DNA of 44,714 nucleotides from Sunxiuqinia sp965372405 (GTDB taxonomy: Bacteria; Bacteroidota; Bacteroidia; Bacteroidales; Prolixibacteraceae): positions 1 through 44,714 of the forward strand of contig CBDVCE010000046.1 of the NCBI GenBank assembly GCA_965372405.1, read 5' to 3'. A program made the position numbers and the translations under genes. Under the pieces are notes generated by a model. The model did not search any database. It had not been told where the DNA came from and worked only from the letters and a program-made list of their open reading frames with translations. Position 1 is the stretch's first letter. Each line of letters opens with the position of its first letter. Of the stretch, positions 24,884-33,105 are shown one piece after another.

Positions 24884-24891
24884 CAAAGATA
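24884..24891 (-). promoter_or_regulatory. -7 element upstream of gltX
   Basis: The minus strand reads TATCTTTG, a perfect TAnnTTTG match, 22 bases before the gltX ATG. No clear TTTG was found 19-21 bases further upstream, so only the -7 part is supported. Confidence 0.5.
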
Positions 24892-25055
24892 GGATTATTT
24901 GCTCCTGCCGGAAGTCTTAAAATCCTCAATTTTAAATGATCTGTTAAACTCAAAGACAGGCATATGACAATATTCATAAATTTTGTTTGTAATGAAAAAG
25001 CAAGATTGACAACCAATGGGGAAATTGTTTTCGTAATATAATGTTATAAAACCAA

Positions 25056-25085
25056 TTTGTTGGATACGAGATATATCTATCTTTG
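25056..25085 (+). promoter_or_regulatory. Bacteroidota-type promoter for S46 peptidase
   Basis: TTTG (25056-25059), 18 bases, TATCTTTG (25078-25085). The -7 box is a perfect TAnnTTTG and the spacing is one base short of consensus. The start codon at 25125 leaves a leader of about 33 bases. Confidence 0.6.
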
Positions 25086-25124
25086 TGCTTTTTACTTTAC
25101 TAATCTTAAATAAGAGAATATAGA

Positions 25125-27272
25125 ATGAAGAAGGTTTTTGTAATAATTTGTACCCTGACAATAATAATGTCGGCAAAAGCAGATGAGGGTATGTGGTTGC
25201 CTTCGCTGGTTCATAAATTGAACATCAGCGAAATGCAACAAATGGGATGTGAGTTGAGTGCCGATGACATTTACGATATTAACAACTCAAGTTTAAAAGA
25301 TGCAGTGGTTGCTCTTGACAGAGGATCATGCACGGGCGAATTAATTTCAGCAAAAGGATTGATGCTTACCAACCACCACTGTGGTTTTGGTGAAATTCAA
25401 GAACACAGTTCTGTTGAACACGACTATTTAAAAGATGGGTTTTGGGCCAAGTCTTTAAAAGAAGAGTTATCAAATCCAGGCAAAACAGTTTCATTTTTAG
25501 TTCGCGTGGAAGATGTAACTGAAAAAATTCTTGGTGATTTAGAAGATGGACTTAGCTACGATGAACGCAAAACCAAGATTCAGAAAAAATCATTTGAAGT
25601 TCAAAAAGATGCTATTGAGGAATCACATTACGATGCCAAGGTGCAATCTCTTTTTAAAGGAAACCGCTATTATCTATTTGTGTACGAAACGTTTCGTGAT
25701 GTTCGTTTGGTAGGAGCTCCTCCAGCATCAATCGGTAAATTTGGCGGCGACACTGACAACTGGATGTGGCCACGTCATACAGGTGACTTTTCATTATTCC
25801 GTATCTATTGCGGTGCTGATGGGAAACCTGCTGACTACTCTGAAGAAAATATTCCTTACGAGCCAAAACATCATTTACCAATTTCTTTGAAAGGTTACAA
25901 AGAAGGAGACTTTTCAATGGTCATGGGCTATCCTGGTTCAACAAACCGTTACAAATCTTCTATTGGAATTAATTACACGATGACGGTAACCAACCCTGTT
26001 CGTGTTGATGTTCGATCTAAAAAACTGGAGATTCTTAAAAAGTATATGGGTAGCAGCCAAAAAGCCCGTATCCAGTATGCTTCAAAATATGCCCGAAGTT
26101 CAAACTACTACAAATACAGTATTGGACAAAATAAAGGGTTAAAAGCTCTGAATGTAATTGAAAAGAAAAAAGAAATTGAGAATGATTTCACTGAATGGGT
26201 AAATAAAAGTGACGAACGCAAAGAAAAATATGGCAAAGCACTGGAGTTTATTCATTATGCATATGAGAATACTGAAGATGAGAAAGCCTATGAATATTTG
26301 ATCGAATCTATGATGCGTGGACCCGAAATCTTCTACCATGCTTATGGCGCAAAAAGCCTATTGTCTGCATTGGAGTCTGGCGACAACGAAGATCGTGTTA
26401 AGAGTAATGTTGAACACATGACAGAAGAGCTTGACGATTTCTTTAAAGATTACGATGCATCAACGGATCAAAAAATAACAGCGGCATTATTGAAACTATA
26501 CAGCAAGAATGTTGCGCCAACTTATCATCCTCAATTTTTCAAAGAAGTAAATTCAAAATACAAAGGTGATTTTGATGCCTTCGTTGCTGACATGTTCAAA
26601 AAGACGATTTTTGCCAGCAAACAGAAAACGAAAGAGTTCCTTGCCAATCCAAAAATCAAAACATTAAAGAAAGATCCTGCATTCAAAACTGCTACAAGCG
26701 TTTTTAAAGCAATGGATATTGTTGGTAGCGCCATGAAAGAAACAACTGACGAACTCCTTACCGGACGCCGTTTATTTGTTGCTGGATTAATGGAAATGTA
26801 TGAAGGTAAAAGCCTTTATCCTGATGCCAACTCAACTATGCGTTTAACTTATGGAAAAGTTGGTGATTACATTCCTCGTGATGCCGTTCACTATAATTAC
26901 TTCACCACTCTTAAAGGATACCTTGAAAAAGAAATCCCTGGTGATCCTGAGTTTGATGTACCTTCAAAATTGAAAGAACTTCATTTAGCAAAAGACTACG
27001 GACAGTATGCTGATAAAGATGGCACTTTGCACACTTGCTTTATTTCAAATAATGACATTACCGGAGGAAACTCAGGAAGTCCTGTGATTAATGGTAATGG
27101 CGAACTAATTGGTTGTGCATTTGATGGCAACTGGGAAGCAATGAGTGGAGACCTTGCCTTTGAGACTGAATTGCAAAAATGTATCAATGTTGATATCCGC
27201 TTTGTATTGTGGACAATTGATAAATTTGCTGGAGCAACACACTTAATTGATGAAATGACTATTGTAAAATAG
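25125..27272 (+). CDS. S46 family dipeptidyl-peptidase, DPP7-like
   Basis: A 715-residue periplasmic serine exopeptidase releasing dipeptides from oligopeptide N-termini. A signal peptide (MKKVFVIICTLTIIMSAKA) is followed directly by the family start DEGMWLP. The catalytic triad can be placed: H85 in LMLTNHHCGFGE, D221 in RHTGDFSLFR and S650 in TGGNSGSPV. The residue 18 positions after the serine, which is Gly in DPP7 and Arg in the acid-specific DPP11, is Gly here (AFDGNWEAMSGD). That predicts preference for hydrophobic rather than acidic P1 residues. It has its own promoter and a terminator at 27294-27330. The enzyme fits an amino-acid- and peptide-using lifestyle. Confidence 0.92.
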   Translation: MKKVFVIICTLTIIMSAKADEGMWLPSLVHKLNISEMQQMGCELSADDIYDINNSSLKDAVVALDRGSCTGELISAKGLMLTNHHCGFGEIQEHSSVEHDYLKDGFWAKSLKEELSNPGKTVSFLVRVEDVTEKILGDLEDGLSYDERKTKIQKKSFEVQKDAIEESHYDAKVQSLFKGNRYYLFVYETFRDVRLVGAPPASIGKFGGDTDNWMWPRHTGDFSLFRIYCGADGKPADYSEENIPYEPKHHLPISLKGYKEGDFSMVMGYPGSTNRYKSSIGINYTMTVTNPVRVDVRSKKLEILKKYMGSSQKARIQYASKYARSSNYYKYSIGQNKGLKALNVIEKKKEIENDFTEWVNKSDERKEKYGKALEFIHYAYENTEDEKAYEYLIESMMRGPEIFYHAYGAKSLLSALESGDNEDRVKSNVEHMTEELDDFFKDYDASTDQKITAALLKLYSKNVAPTYHPQFFKEVNSKYKGDFDAFVADMFKKTIFASKQKTKEFLANPKIKTLKKDPAFKTATSVFKAMDIVGSAMKETTDELLTGRRLFVAGLMEMYEGKSLYPDANSTMRLTYGKVGDYIPRDAVHYNYFTTLKGYLEKEIPGDPEFDVPSKLKELHLAKDYGQYADKDGTLHTCFISNNDITGGNSGSPVINGNGELIGCAFDGNWEAMSGDLAFETELQKCINVDIRFVLWTIDKFAGATHLIDEMTIVK

Positions 27273-27293
27273 ACAAAATACATTTTTATATTG

Positions 27294-27330
27294 AAAGAGG
27301 GTGTCCCAATTGCGGATCGCCCTCTTTTGA
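27294..27330 (+). terminator. intrinsic terminator after S46 peptidase
   Basis: An eight-pair stem AAAGAGGG (27294-27301)/CCCTCTTT (27320-27327) with an 18-base loop, followed by TGATTTTG. The U-run is weak, so efficiency is uncertain. Confidence 0.6.
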
Positions 27331-27361
27331 TTTTGTATATTTGCCGGAAAGAAATTAGGAA

Positions 27362-27832
27362 ATGACTAATCCCCCAAGAATTACAATATATACAGATGGT
27401 GCTGCACGTGGAAACCCCGGCCCTGGTGGTTATGGAGTGGTATTAATGTCAGGACAACACAGGAAAGAGCTTTCCGATGGATTCGAGATAACCACAAATA
27501 ACCGGATGGAATTACTAGCAGTAATCGTTGGTCTCGAAACACTTCTCGTACCCAATAGTCAGGTTACTATTTATTCCGACTCTAAGTATGTAGTTGATTC
27601 CGTTGAAAAAGGCTGGGTTTGGGGCTGGGTAAAAAAGCGTTTTAAAGGAAAGAAAAATGTCGACCTCTGGAAACGATTCCTTGAAATTTACAAAAAGCAT
27701 CAAATTAAATTCGTCTGGGTAAAAGGTCATGCTAACATTCCGGGCAATGAACGTTGCGATCAGTTGGCAGTTGAAGCCTCACAACAGCCATTCCTAAAAA
27801 AAGACGAAGGCTATGTACAGAGTCAGGAATGA
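27362..27832 (+). CDS. rnhA: ribonuclease HI
   Basis: A 156-residue RNase H1 that cuts RNA in RNA-DNA hybrids. The four catalytic acidic residues are in place: D12 (IYTDGAARGNPG), E50 (NNRMELLA), D73 (YSDSKYVVDS) and D133 (NERCDQLA). The substrate-binding basic protrusion WVWGWVKKRFKGKKN is also present. A TATATTTG element at 27336-27343 may be its -7 box, although the leader would then be only about ten bases and no good -33 box was found. waaA follows after 42 bases. Confidence 0.95.
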   Translation: MTNPPRITIYTDGAARGNPGPGGYGVVLMSGQHRKELSDGFEITTNNRMELLAVIVGLETLLVPNSQVTIYSDSKYVVDSVEKGWVWGWVKKRFKGKKNVDLWKRFLEIYKKHQIKFVWVKGHANIPGNERCDQLAVEASQQPFLKKDEGYVQSQE

Positions 27833-27874
27833 TGAAAGTTTCACTACTTTTATGACTATTATAGAAATACACCC

Positions 27875-29110
27875 ATGAATTGTTTGTATCAATTAGGTAT
27901 TTGGTTTTATCGTTTTGCAGCTAAGCTTGCCGCTCCATTTTCTGAAAAAGCTAGACAATGGTCTGCTGGCCAAAAAGCAGCATTTCCATATTTAGAGGCG
28001 AATATAGAATCTGGACAACCCATAATATGGATACATGCAGCCTCGCTTGGGGAGTTCGAACAAGGACGTCCACTAATTGAGCAAATTAAATCCAACTACC
28101 CCAAGTATAAAGTATTACTCACTTTCTTTTCGCCATCTGGATATGAAATAAGAAAGAATTATGAAGGAGCAGACTACATTTGCTACCTCCCTGCAGACAC
28201 CAAAAAGAATGCAAGAAAATTTATCGAATTGGTAAATCCAGAAAAAGCCTTCTTTATTAAATACGAATTTTGGAAAAATTACTTTTCAAGCTTAACGAAA
28301 AAGGGAATTCCACTTTATATGGTTTCTGCAATATTCAGGAAAGACCACTTATTTTTCAAACAAAATAGACGTGGAGAATGGTATCGCAAGCTTTTGATTC
28401 AAGTGGATCATTTTTTCGTACAAAACCAACTTTCCGCAGACCTCCTAAAAGGAATTGGGCTGAACAATTTCACAATCACTGGGGATACACGATTTGACAG
28501 GGTTGCGGAAATTGCTGCGAATCGAAAAGATTTACCTCTTGTTGAGAAATTTAAGAATAACCAAAAACTAATTATTGCAGGTAGCTCATGGGAGCCTGAT
28601 GAAAAACTTTTGGCAATATTTGCAAAGGATCATCCTGAGATCAAACTTATTTTTGCACCGCATGAAGTAAAAGAATCAAACATTAAGCGCCTGGAAAACC
28701 TTTTAGAAGGAAAAGCGATTCGATATTCTGAAGCTGACAATAAAGATTTATTGAAACCTCAGATTTTGATTATCGACTCAATTGGTATCCTTTCCAGCAT
28801 ATATCGATATGCTGACATCAGTTATATCGGAGGTGGATTTGGAGTTGGGATTCATAACACTCTTGAAGCAGCAATCTATAATACTCCCATCGTATTTGGT
28901 CCAAAATATCAAAAATTCCAGGAAGCAGTTGACTTAATTCAAAAAGGAGTTGGCTTTTCAATCCAAAATCAAAAAGAACTCAACTTAACTCTTGAGGGCT
29001 TTATAAAAGACAATAAACGGCTCCAGGTAATCTCAAAAGACTGCCATAAGTTTATGCACCAAAACATTGGAGCTACTCAAATAATTTTGGGAAAAGTTTT
29101 TAACAATTGA
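27875..29110 (+). CDS. waaA: 3-deoxy-D-manno-octulosonic acid (Kdo) transferase
   Basis: A 411-residue GT30 enzyme adding Kdo to lipid A precursor at the inner membrane. Signature segments: N-terminal membrane-associated IWFYRFAAKLAAPF, IHAASLGEFEQGRPL with the general-base glutamate E60, FIKYEFWKNY, the GDTRFDRV donor-side motif, and YIGGGFGVGIHNTLEAA near the end. Length and start agree with the family. It shares the downstream direction with rnhA. Confidence 0.94.
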   Translation: MNCLYQLGIWFYRFAAKLAAPFSEKARQWSAGQKAAFPYLEANIESGQPIIWIHAASLGEFEQGRPLIEQIKSNYPKYKVLLTFFSPSGYEIRKNYEGADYICYLPADTKKNARKFIELVNPEKAFFIKYEFWKNYFSSLTKKGIPLYMVSAIFRKDHLFFKQNRRGEWYRKLLIQVDHFFVQNQLSADLLKGIGLNNFTITGDTRFDRVAEIAANRKDLPLVEKFKNNQKLIIAGSSWEPDEKLLAIFAKDHPEIKLIFAPHEVKESNIKRLENLLEGKAIRYSEADNKDLLKPQILIIDSIGILSSIYRYADISYIGGGFGVGIHNTLEAAIYNTPIVFGPKYQKFQEAVDLIQKGVGFSIQNQKELNLTLEGFIKDNKRLQVISKDCHKFMHQNIGATQIILGKVFNN

Positions 29111-29434
29111 GAATTAATCGCAACTATTTTTTCACTCAAACGTATTAGGCTGATTTAGAAACTACTGAACTAAATTTTCCGTAAACTTCATATAGGAAAA
29201 CTAACAAACTCTTACACTTTTGGTAAACTTTCTTTAATTATCAAAAACCTACCTCGCTGACTATCACTAAACTAACATGTTTTAGTTGATAACTTTTAGC
29301 ACACAATCAAAAAATAGTGTTCCTTTTTTTTCATTCCGTTACTATATTGCATAGAGCAAATTCGATGAAAAAGGAACCCGTTTAATTTCACGTTTACAAA
29401 CAGTTAACAACAACTCTTTTTTAACTTTTGGTTT
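29111..29434. other. spacer upstream of nrdJ, no riboswitch seen
   Basis: A 324-base AT-rich region without open frames. A small 6-bp inverted repeat AACTAA/TTAGTT lies in the middle (around 29271-29288). A TATATTGC near 29342 could serve as a -7 element for nrdJ. No cobalamin riboswitch B12 box and no clear NrdR palindrome were found. Confidence 0.4.
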
Positions 29435-31993
29435 ATGGCTTTCAAAAATGTGGCAGTTGAGCCCAAAAAGGGCAAGAAAATTTATACTCAAGATGAGGCA
29501 TTCAACTCTTCTCTGGAGTATTTCAATGGAGATGATCTGGCAGCACGGGTCTGGGTGAATAAATACGCTTTAAAGGATTCTTTCGGGAACATTTACGAAT
29601 GTACCCCGGATGAAATGCACAAGCGTCTGGCGAAGGAAATTGCCAGAATAGAAAAAAAGTACAAAAATCCGATGTCTGTTGATCAGATATATGGACTCTT
29701 AAAAGATTTCAAACATATCGTCCCTCAAGGGGGGCCAATGACTGGAATAGGAAATGATTTCCAAGTTGCTTCTCTTTCAAATTGTTTTGTAGTTGGAAAT
29801 GATGGTGATTCTGACTCGTACGGTGGAATCATGAAAATTGATCAGGAACAGGTTCAACTCATGAAGCGTCGCGGTGGAGTAGGACACGATCTTTCACACA
29901 TCCGTCCGAAAGGATCACCGGTGAAAAACTCAGCTCTAACTTCAACAGGAATCGTGCCTTTTATGGAGCGTTATTCGAACTCTACCCGTGAAGTAGCACA
30001 AGATGGTCGTCGTGGCGCATTGATGCTTTCAGTGTCAGTTAAACACCCTGATTCGGAACAATTCATCGATGCTAAGCTTGAGCAAGGAAAAGTAACTGGA
30101 GCAAATATTTCTGTTAAGATACATGATGATTTCATGCAATCTGTTGAAAGTGGGGAACTCTATTCACAACAATACCCCATTGAAGCCGAAAAACCAACCT
30201 TCGTTCGTGAAACAAACGCTGGAAATCTCTGGAAGAAGATTGTTCACAACGCCTGGAAATCTGCAGAACCTGGTATTCTTTTCTGGGATACGATTATAAA
30301 AGAGTCGGTTTCTGATTGTTATGCTGATTTAGGATACAAAACTGTTTCTACCAATCCATGTGGAGAAATCCCTCTTTGTCCTTATGACAGTTGCCGTTTA
30401 TTAGCCATCAATTTATATTCATATGTTGACAATGCTTTCACTAAAGATGCAAAATTCAACTTTGACAAATTTAAAGAACACGCTGGCTATGGCCAACGAA
30501 TAATGGATGACATTATTGATCTTGAACTGGAAAAGATTGATGCAATTATTGAAAAAATAGACGACGATCCTGAAAGCGAAGAAATCAAATTTATTGAACG
30601 TAACCTTTGGGGAAATATTCAAACCAAAGCACGTGAAGGCCGCCGAACTGGTGTTGGAATTACTGCTGAAGGAGATATGCTTGCCGCTTTAGGCCTTCGA
30701 TATGGTAGTGACGATGCAACAGATTTTGGTGAAGAAATTCACAAAACACTTGCAGTAGAAGCTTATCGCTCTTCTGTTAAATTGGCCAAAGAGCGCGGTG
30801 CCTTTGAGATTTATGATGCAGAACGGGAGAAAAATAACCCATTAATCAACCGCATAAAAGAACAAGACGAACAACTTTACAAGGACATGGTGCAATACGG
30901 ACGACGCAATATCGCTCTGTTAACCATTGCTCCAACAGGTACAACAAGCTTGATGACTCAAACAACCTCTGGTATTGAGCCTGTATTTATGCCTGTATAC
31001 AAACGTCGACGCAAAGTAAATCCAAACGATAAAAATGTTCGTATCGATTTCATTGACGAACTCGGAGATAGCTGGGAAGAATACATTGTATTCCATCACA
31101 AATTTGTAACATGGATGGAAGCGAACGGACTTGATACTACAAAAAAATACAGTCAGGAAGACGTAGATGAGATGATCAAAAAGTCTCCATACTACAAAGC
31201 AACTTCAAATGATGTTGACTGGCTGAATAAGGTTCGTATGCAAGGACGTATTCAAAAATGGGTTGATCACTCAATTAGTGTTACCATCAACCTTCCTGCA
31301 GATGCTGAAGAAGAATTAGTTGGACGTCTTTATTTTGAAGCCTGGAAGAGTGGCTGTAAGGGAGTTACCGTTTATCGTGATGGCTCACGTACAGGAGTTC
31401 TTATTTCAAACAAGGAAGAAGAAAAACAGGACGATGATGCTTACTTCCCAACCCAGCGACCTGACGAATTAGAAGCTGATGTTGTTCGTTTTCAGAACAA
31501 TAAAGACAAATGGGTTGCTTTTATTGGCGTAGTTGGAGAACAACCTTACGAAATTTTCACTGGATTACAGGATGATGAAGATGGAATTCTACTCCCACGT
31601 TCAGTAACAAAAGGTAAGATTATTAAGAGTCGGGATGAAGAAGGAAGTTCCCGATATGATTTCCAATACACCAATAAGCGTGGATACAAAACTACCATTG
31701 AAGGACTTTCTTACAAATTCAACCCAGTTTTCTGGAACTATGCAAAACTAATTTCAGGAGTACTTCGCCATGGAATGCCAATTCATAAAGTTGTAGATAC
31801 AGTTACAAGCCTTCAGTTTGACAATGAAACAATTAATAGCTGGAAAGCTGGTGTGGCACGTGCTCTTAAGAAATATATTCCGGACGGAACCCTTGTAGAT
31901 GGGGCAACATGCGGGGAATGCGGATCTGATAATGTTATTTATCAGGAAGGATGCCTAACCTGCCCTGACTGTGGTTCTTCGAAATGCGGATAA
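29435..31993 (+). CDS. nrdJ: class II (B12-dependent) ribonucleotide reductase
   Basis: An 852-residue adenosylcobalamin-dependent ribonucleoside diphosphate reductase, supplying dNTPs with or without oxygen. Visible: the substrate-site cysteine in SLSNCFVVG, the radical-site finger loop TNPCGEIPLC, TAPTGTTSLM and QTTSGIEPVF. The TSCPD-type C-terminal domain ends in a cysteine-rich zinc-ribbon tail (CGECGSDN, CLTCPDCGSSKCG) that re-reduces the active site. The size agrees with NrdJ of Bacteroidota. Upstream is a 324-base spacer without a visible riboswitch; downstream is an intrinsic terminator on which a 21-bp tandem array begins. Confidence 0.93.
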   Translation: MAFKNVAVEPKKGKKIYTQDEAFNSSLEYFNGDDLAARVWVNKYALKDSFGNIYECTPDEMHKRLAKEIARIEKKYKNPMSVDQIYGLLKDFKHIVPQGGPMTGIGNDFQVASLSNCFVVGNDGDSDSYGGIMKIDQEQVQLMKRRGGVGHDLSHIRPKGSPVKNSALTSTGIVPFMERYSNSTREVAQDGRRGALMLSVSVKHPDSEQFIDAKLEQGKVTGANISVKIHDDFMQSVESGELYSQQYPIEAEKPTFVRETNAGNLWKKIVHNAWKSAEPGILFWDTIIKESVSDCYADLGYKTVSTNPCGEIPLCPYDSCRLLAINLYSYVDNAFTKDAKFNFDKFKEHAGYGQRIMDDIIDLELEKIDAIIEKIDDDPESEEIKFIERNLWGNIQTKAREGRRTGVGITAEGDMLAALGLRYGSDDATDFGEEIHKTLAVEAYRSSVKLAKERGAFEIYDAEREKNNPLINRIKEQDEQLYKDMVQYGRRNIALLTIAPTGTTSLMTQTTSGIEPVFMPVYKRRRKVNPNDKNVRIDFIDELGDSWEEYIVFHHKFVTWMEANGLDTTKKYSQEDVDEMIKKSPYYKATSNDVDWLNKVRMQGRIQKWVDHSISVTINLPADAEEELVGRLYFEAWKSGCKGVTVYRDGSRTGVLISNKEEEKQDDDAYFPTQRPDELEADVVRFQNNKDKWVAFIGVVGEQPYEIFTGLQDDEDGILLPRSVTKGKIIKSRDEEGSSRYDFQYTNKRGYKTTIEGLSYKFNPVFWNYAKLISGVLRHGMPIHKVVDTVTSLQFDNETINSWKAGVARALKKYIPDGTLVDGATCGECGSDNVIYQEGCLTCPDCGSSKCG

Positions 31994-32016
31994 TCAATCA
32001 ACTCGGATAATTACGA

Positions 32017-32047
32017 AAGGCTTTCACATTTGTGGAGGCCTTTTTTT
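32017..32047 (+). terminator. intrinsic terminator after nrdJ
   Basis: An eleven-pair stem (32017-32027 with 32032-32042, including two G-T pairs) with a tight four-base loop leads into a seven-base T-tract at 32041-32047. The tandem array begins at the next base. Confidence 0.85.
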
Positions 32048-32320
32048 CTGACCGTATCCTAATGAGCATTGACCATATGATAATAAATGCTGTCAGCATC
32101 AAAATGGATACTGGCTGTATCAAAAACAAATGATGACTGTATATAAACAAGTGGACGATGAATCATAATATATGCTGGCCGTAGCAAAACATCCGGCAAC
32201 CGAATCATAATGTCTGCTGACTGCACCATAATATGTACTGACCGCATCATAATGTCTGCTGACTGCACCAAAATATCCGCTGACCGCTTCCGAATAAGCA
32301 CTGGCCGTTTCCGAACGGGG
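32048..32320. repeat. degenerate 21-bp tandem array 1
   Basis: About thirteen head-to-tail units of 21 bases follow the nrdJ terminator. The clearest units, from about 32174 to 32320, share the core CTGACYGCATCATAAT; earlier units are more diverged and one single-base insertion shifts the phase near 32132-32173. Because 21 is a multiple of three, two minus-strand frames stay open and give heptad peptides (SADIMVQ/SADIMMR and VSRHYDA/VSTYYGA), but neither has a convincing start, so I do not call a gene. Confidence 0.8.
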
Positions 32321-32354
32321 TTTGTTCATTAAACTATCCATATTAGTTGTATTC

Positions 32355-32405
32355 CCGGATCAGCATCAGTATCATACGAATCAGAATGCCGATTCGTCTA
32401 TCCGG
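32355..32405. other. nested inverted repeat downstream of array 1
   Basis: An outer pair CCGGAT (32355-32360)/ATCCGG (32400-32405) encloses an inner hairpin ACGAATC (32376-32382)/GATTCGT (32391-32397) with an eight-base loop. The transcript could fold into a bulged hairpin. No T-run follows, so this is not a terminator. Confidence 0.45.
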
Positions 32406-32478
32406 AAATGATTAATTGTTCTTAAAGAGATACCCCTATTTTGATTCAAACAAAATGCAAATCTTTAAATCAAAAGTT

Positions 32479-32682
32479 ATGAGAACAAGTTATTTAAAAT
32501 TAACATCAACTTTATTCACGTTTCTGCTCATCAGTTCTATCTCTGCTCAGGAATTAAGATCAATCCCAGACCAACTTCCGAAAAAGGAACTGGCAGACCT
32601 AAATGAACATCAATATCAAGTTACTACTGATTACATTACTTTCTCCATCCTTGGATCGATCCTGCTATTTTCTTCAGAATAA
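32479..32682 (+). CDS. short secreted peptide, probable gene remnant
   Basis: A 67-codon frame from ATG 32479 with a convincing signal peptide (MRTSYLKLTSTLFTF, then LLISSISAQ) and a short hydrophilic mature part (ELRSIPDQLPKKELADLNEH) ending in a second hydrophobic stretch. I do not recognise the family. An upstream ATG at 32455 is possible. The last 50 bases overlap, in another frame, the LytTR remnant that follows, so the piece may be the start of a gene joined by deletion to an unrelated end. Confidence 0.4.
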   Translation: MRTSYLKLTSTLFTFLLISSISAQELRSIPDQLPKKELADLNEHQYQVTTDYITFSILGSILLFSSE

Positions 32683-32837
32683 ACCGCAATTATATCGTTA
32701 GCATTCAATCCATAAATGATGTCATTATTTATTCAGGCAGCCGCCTAAAAATTAAACTAAACTCAGGTAGCAACGATGAAGATCTGATTATAAGTAGAGA
32801 TAAGGTAAACAAGTTTAAAGAATGGATGGATCATTAA
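32631..32837 (+). pseudogene. LytTR DNA-binding domain remnant
   Basis: A frame open from the TGA at 32628-32630 reads WIDPAIFFRINRNYIVSIQS, then INDVIIYSGSRLKIKLNSG and DLIISRDKVNKFKEWMDH, ending at TAA 32837. This is the C-terminal half of a LytTR domain, including the FFRINRNYIV core strand and the final helix. The receiver domain and the first LytTR strands are missing and no start codon is available. It probably derives from a LytTR response regulator destroyed by deletion. Confidence 0.7.
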
Positions 32838-33025
32838 AAAAGGATCAAATTTATTCATCAATTTACAAGCAAAAAATCATTGCTGTAAAACATCCTATTT
32901 ATATTTATTCAATATTCCCAGTATTACACCTACAAATCAGAATACATTCTCCTGTTTTAGAGGATGTTTATGCTAAGGAATACTTTTAAACATCTACCTA
33001 TCTGGATAACATACAGATAATGTTT

Positions 33026-33070
33026 TGTAACATCGGGTACAGAATTTGACTTTTCGATGCCGTATATTGA
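33026..33070 (+). promoter_or_regulatory. candidate CRP/FNR-type operator and -7 element of nap operon
   Basis: An imperfect inverted repeat TGTAAC-ATCG-GGTACA (33026-33041) lies upstream of a -7-like TATATTGA (33063-33070). A transcription start about six bases after that element would place the repeat's centre close to -41.5, the class II position of CRP/FNR activators. The start codon of the first nap-operon gene is at 33106. The identity of the regulator is unknown. Confidence 0.4.
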
Positions 33071-33105
33071 TGCTCTGTGAAAAAAAAACTAAATGATCGA
33101 ACACT

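Noticed and set aside
24895..25176. Minus-strand frame between gltX and the S46 gene
   Set aside because: It runs antisense through the promoter and start of the S46 peptidase and shows no protein-like pattern.
29111..29434. Possible cobalamin riboswitch before nrdJ
   Set aside because: The enzyme needs B12, but neither the B12 box nor the conserved core of the riboswitch is present in the 324-base leader.
32048..32320. CRISPR array
   Set aside because: Units of array 1 are 21 bases, head to tail, diverged and without spacers; no cas gene is nearby.
32059..32341. Minus-strand heptad-repeat genes
   Set aside because: Two overlapping frames are open because the period is a multiple of three; neither has a supported start or known family.
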